From assembly GCF_002000245.1 (NCBI RefSeq), contig NZ_MTCM01000001.1, positions 2,294,001-2,358,000 of the forward strand: DNA of 64,000 nucleotides, read 5' to 3'. The translations under genes were made by a program, and so were the position numbers. Positions within the stretch are counted from its first letter, which is position 1. Each line of letters starts with the position of its first letter. This document shows, in pieces, positions 62,962 through 64,000 of this stretch. The notes under the pieces are model-generated. The model was given only the letters and a program-made list of their open reading frames with translations. It was not told the DNA's origin and searched no databases. The DNA is from Sphingobacterium sp. CZ-UAM. GTDB lineage: Bacteria > Bacteroidota > Bacteroidia > Sphingobacteriales > Sphingobacteriaceae.

Positions 62962-63800
62962 ACACAACGAAAAAATATACAGTGCCCACCATCCTGAGTA
63001 TAGCGGGGTTTGATGGCAGTGGCGGAGCCGGTATCCAAGCCGATACGAAAACTATATCAGCCCTTGGATGTTATGCCATGAACGTCTTAACGGCATTACC
63101 CGTGCAGAACACGCAAGGGGTACGAAATATTTACGAGATACCGACCCAAGCAGTACGTGAGCAATTGGATGCGATCTTCGATGATATTTATCCCGATGCG
63201 ATCAAAATCGGGATGGTTCACACGGTTGAACTTGTCGAACTGATCAGCAGCTATTTGAAGGAATATTGTGGAACAATTGTCTTTGACCCCGTGATGGTGT
63301 CGACAAGTGGTCACAAGTTAATCCATGATGATACAATTCAAGCTTGTGTTGATCTACTTTTTCCAAAAGCCTCGGTTATCACGCCCAACCTGGATGAAGT
63401 CAGTGTACTTGTCGGAAGAACCATAGCTGAGGTCCAAGAAATGGAAAAAGCAGGCATTGAACTTCTTGAAAAAGGTTGTCAGTCAGTCCTTATTAAAGGC
63501 GGACACCTTCAAAGTAACGAGCTTACCTCTCTCCTCTTTCAGCAAAACGCATCGGCATTGGTATTTAAATCACAAAAAATTGACAGCAAAAATACACATG
63601 GATCCGGCTGCTCTCTTTCTTCAGCAATAGCGAGCCAGTTAGCGCAGCAATTCCCCCTTGCTGAGGCCGTCGCTACCGCTTTAGATTATGTCCATGAGGC
63701 AATCAAAGGAAGCAAAGATCTCGTTATCGGCAAAGGAAATGGGCCACTTAATCATTTCCACAACCCTATTAAACTTATTTTTCATGAAATGGAGCGATAA
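62958..63800 (+). CDS. thiD: hydroxymethylpyrimidine/phosphomethylpyrimidine kinase
   Basis: 280 aa; two successive phosphorylations of HMP to HMP-PP in thiamine synthesis. Ribokinase-like fold: SIAGFDGSGGAGIQADTKTI at the start, TALPVQNTQGV, VFDPVMVSTSGHKLI, ITPNLDEVSVL, IKGGHLQ, and the catalytic NTHGSGCSLSSAIAS with the Asp/Gly/Cys-type loop. It overlaps thiE by 4 nt (ATGA) and tenA by 17 nt. Confidence 0.95.
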   Translation: MNTTKKYTVPTILSIAGFDGSGGAGIQADTKTISALGCYAMNVLTALPVQNTQGVRNIYEIPTQAVREQLDAIFDDIYPDAIKIGMVHTVELVELISSYLKEYCGTIVFDPVMVSTSGHKLIHDDTIQACVDLLFPKASVITPNLDEVSVLVGRTIAEVQEMEKAGIELLEKGCQSVLIKGGHLQSNELTSLLFQQNASALVFKSQKIDSKNTHGSGCSLSSAIASQLAQQFPLAEAVATALDYVHEAIKGSKDLVIGKGNGPLNHFHNPIKLIFHEMER

Positions 63801-64000
63801 AGCCTGGGATGCTATAAGACCAATTTATGCTGATATCCTAGCCATGCCTTTTATTTCTGAACTGAGCAATGGCAGTCTACCGCTGGACAAATTTCAATTC
63901 TATATGCGTCAGGATGCTTTCTATCTGGAGGAATTTGGACGTGTTTTAGCTTTTATCGGTGCAAAGAGTGCAGATAATCAGCAAGCCCTGGATTATTTTG
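63784..64000 (+). CDS. tenA: thiaminase II/TenA (3' end outside window)
   Basis: Only the first 72 codons are present. ATG at 63784, overlapping thiD by 17 nt. Marks: WSDKAWDAIRPIYADILAMPF and the conserved LPLDKFQFYMRQDAFYLEEFG, both typical of TenA. The enzyme hydrolyses aminopyrimidine from thiamine degradation products in salvage. Its place after thiMED completes a TPP-controlled salvage operon. The truncation is by the window edge, not a mutation. Confidence 0.88.
   Translation, partial: MKWSDKAWDAIRPIYADILAMPFISELSNGSLPLDKFQFYMRQDAFYLEEFGRVLAFIGAKSADNQQALDYF

Overview
The window is chromosomal DNA of a Bacteroidota bacterium, most likely Sphingobacterium or a close relative in Sphingobacteriaceae. 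Supporting signs are: repeated promoter boxes of the Bacteroidota form TAnnTTTG; a TonB-dependent receptor with an N-terminal carboxypeptidase-regulatory-like domain; many SPII lipoproteins; families typical of the phylum (PUR-alpha/DUF3276, DUF3810, DUF4397, DUF983, DUF4905-like); an archaeal/eukaryotic-type ProRS; and menaquinone synthesis by the futalosine route. Most of the window is ordinary core genome. I saw no insertion sequence, prophage, integrase or CRISPR array.

Layout. 1-4.2 kb: 3' part of an agmatine deiminase, a DeoR-type repressor, and a proS plus NAD-binding-protein pair. 4.3-9.7 kb: low-complexity lipoprotein, FadL-like outer-membrane protein, a DUF4905-like protein, a LysM/RlpA-like protein and uridine kinase. 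9.7-11.7 kb: purH and a DUF1232 protein. 11.75-15.8 kb: the only accessory-looking stretch, with about 1.3 kb of AT-rich DNA carrying decayed reading frames, an unrecognised 592-aa lipoprotein and a DUF4397 lipoprotein. 15.9-18.2 kb: divergent ftsB/divIC-like gene and lpxB, then a small secreted protein. 18.3-21.4 kb: operon of histone-deacetylase-like hydrolase, NdpA-type nucleoid protein and DUF3810 membrane metallopeptidase. 21.6-24.3 kb: yceH-like gene, MFS transporter, DUF72. 24.4-30.5 kb: eno, carA with a possible attenuator leader, TM2 and DUF2752 membrane proteins, an unexplained 127-nt palindromic element, obgE, adk, and three tRNA-Arg(ACG) genes.

30.7-36.4 kb: alpha/beta hydrolase, PUR-alpha protein, LiaF-like protein with a LytS/LytTR two-component pair, and a class C beta-lactamase-fold serine hydrolase. 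36.7-41.7 kb: D-2-hydroxyacid dehydrogenase with an overlapping 50-aa gene, MscS channel, AraC regulator, DUF983, cysteine desulfurase and HesB/IscA. 42-51.6 kb: asnA, DbpA-like DEAD-box helicase, an mqnE/histidine-phosphatase/mqnA operon, MsbA-like ABC exporter, and an aminotransferase plus tyrA pair. 51.7-56.1 kb: TPR protein, a small unknown protein, TonB-dependent receptor. 56.5-61.2 kb: Crp-like regulator, beta-hydroxyacid dehydrogenase, dienelactone hydrolase, unknown secreted protein and VanW protein. 61.4-64 kb: TPP riboswitch controlling thiM-thiE-thiD-tenA, with tenA cut by the window end.

The most interesting signals are regulatory. The carA leader appears to hold a promoter, a 24-codon reading frame and an intrinsic terminator. 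A 127-nt imperfect palindrome at about 28.1-28.2 kb has arm differences that are all G:U compatible. Several genes carry TAnnTTTG ending only 3-4 nt before the ATG, which suggests leaderless mRNAs. All functional statements are read from sequence and family knowledge; no database search was run.
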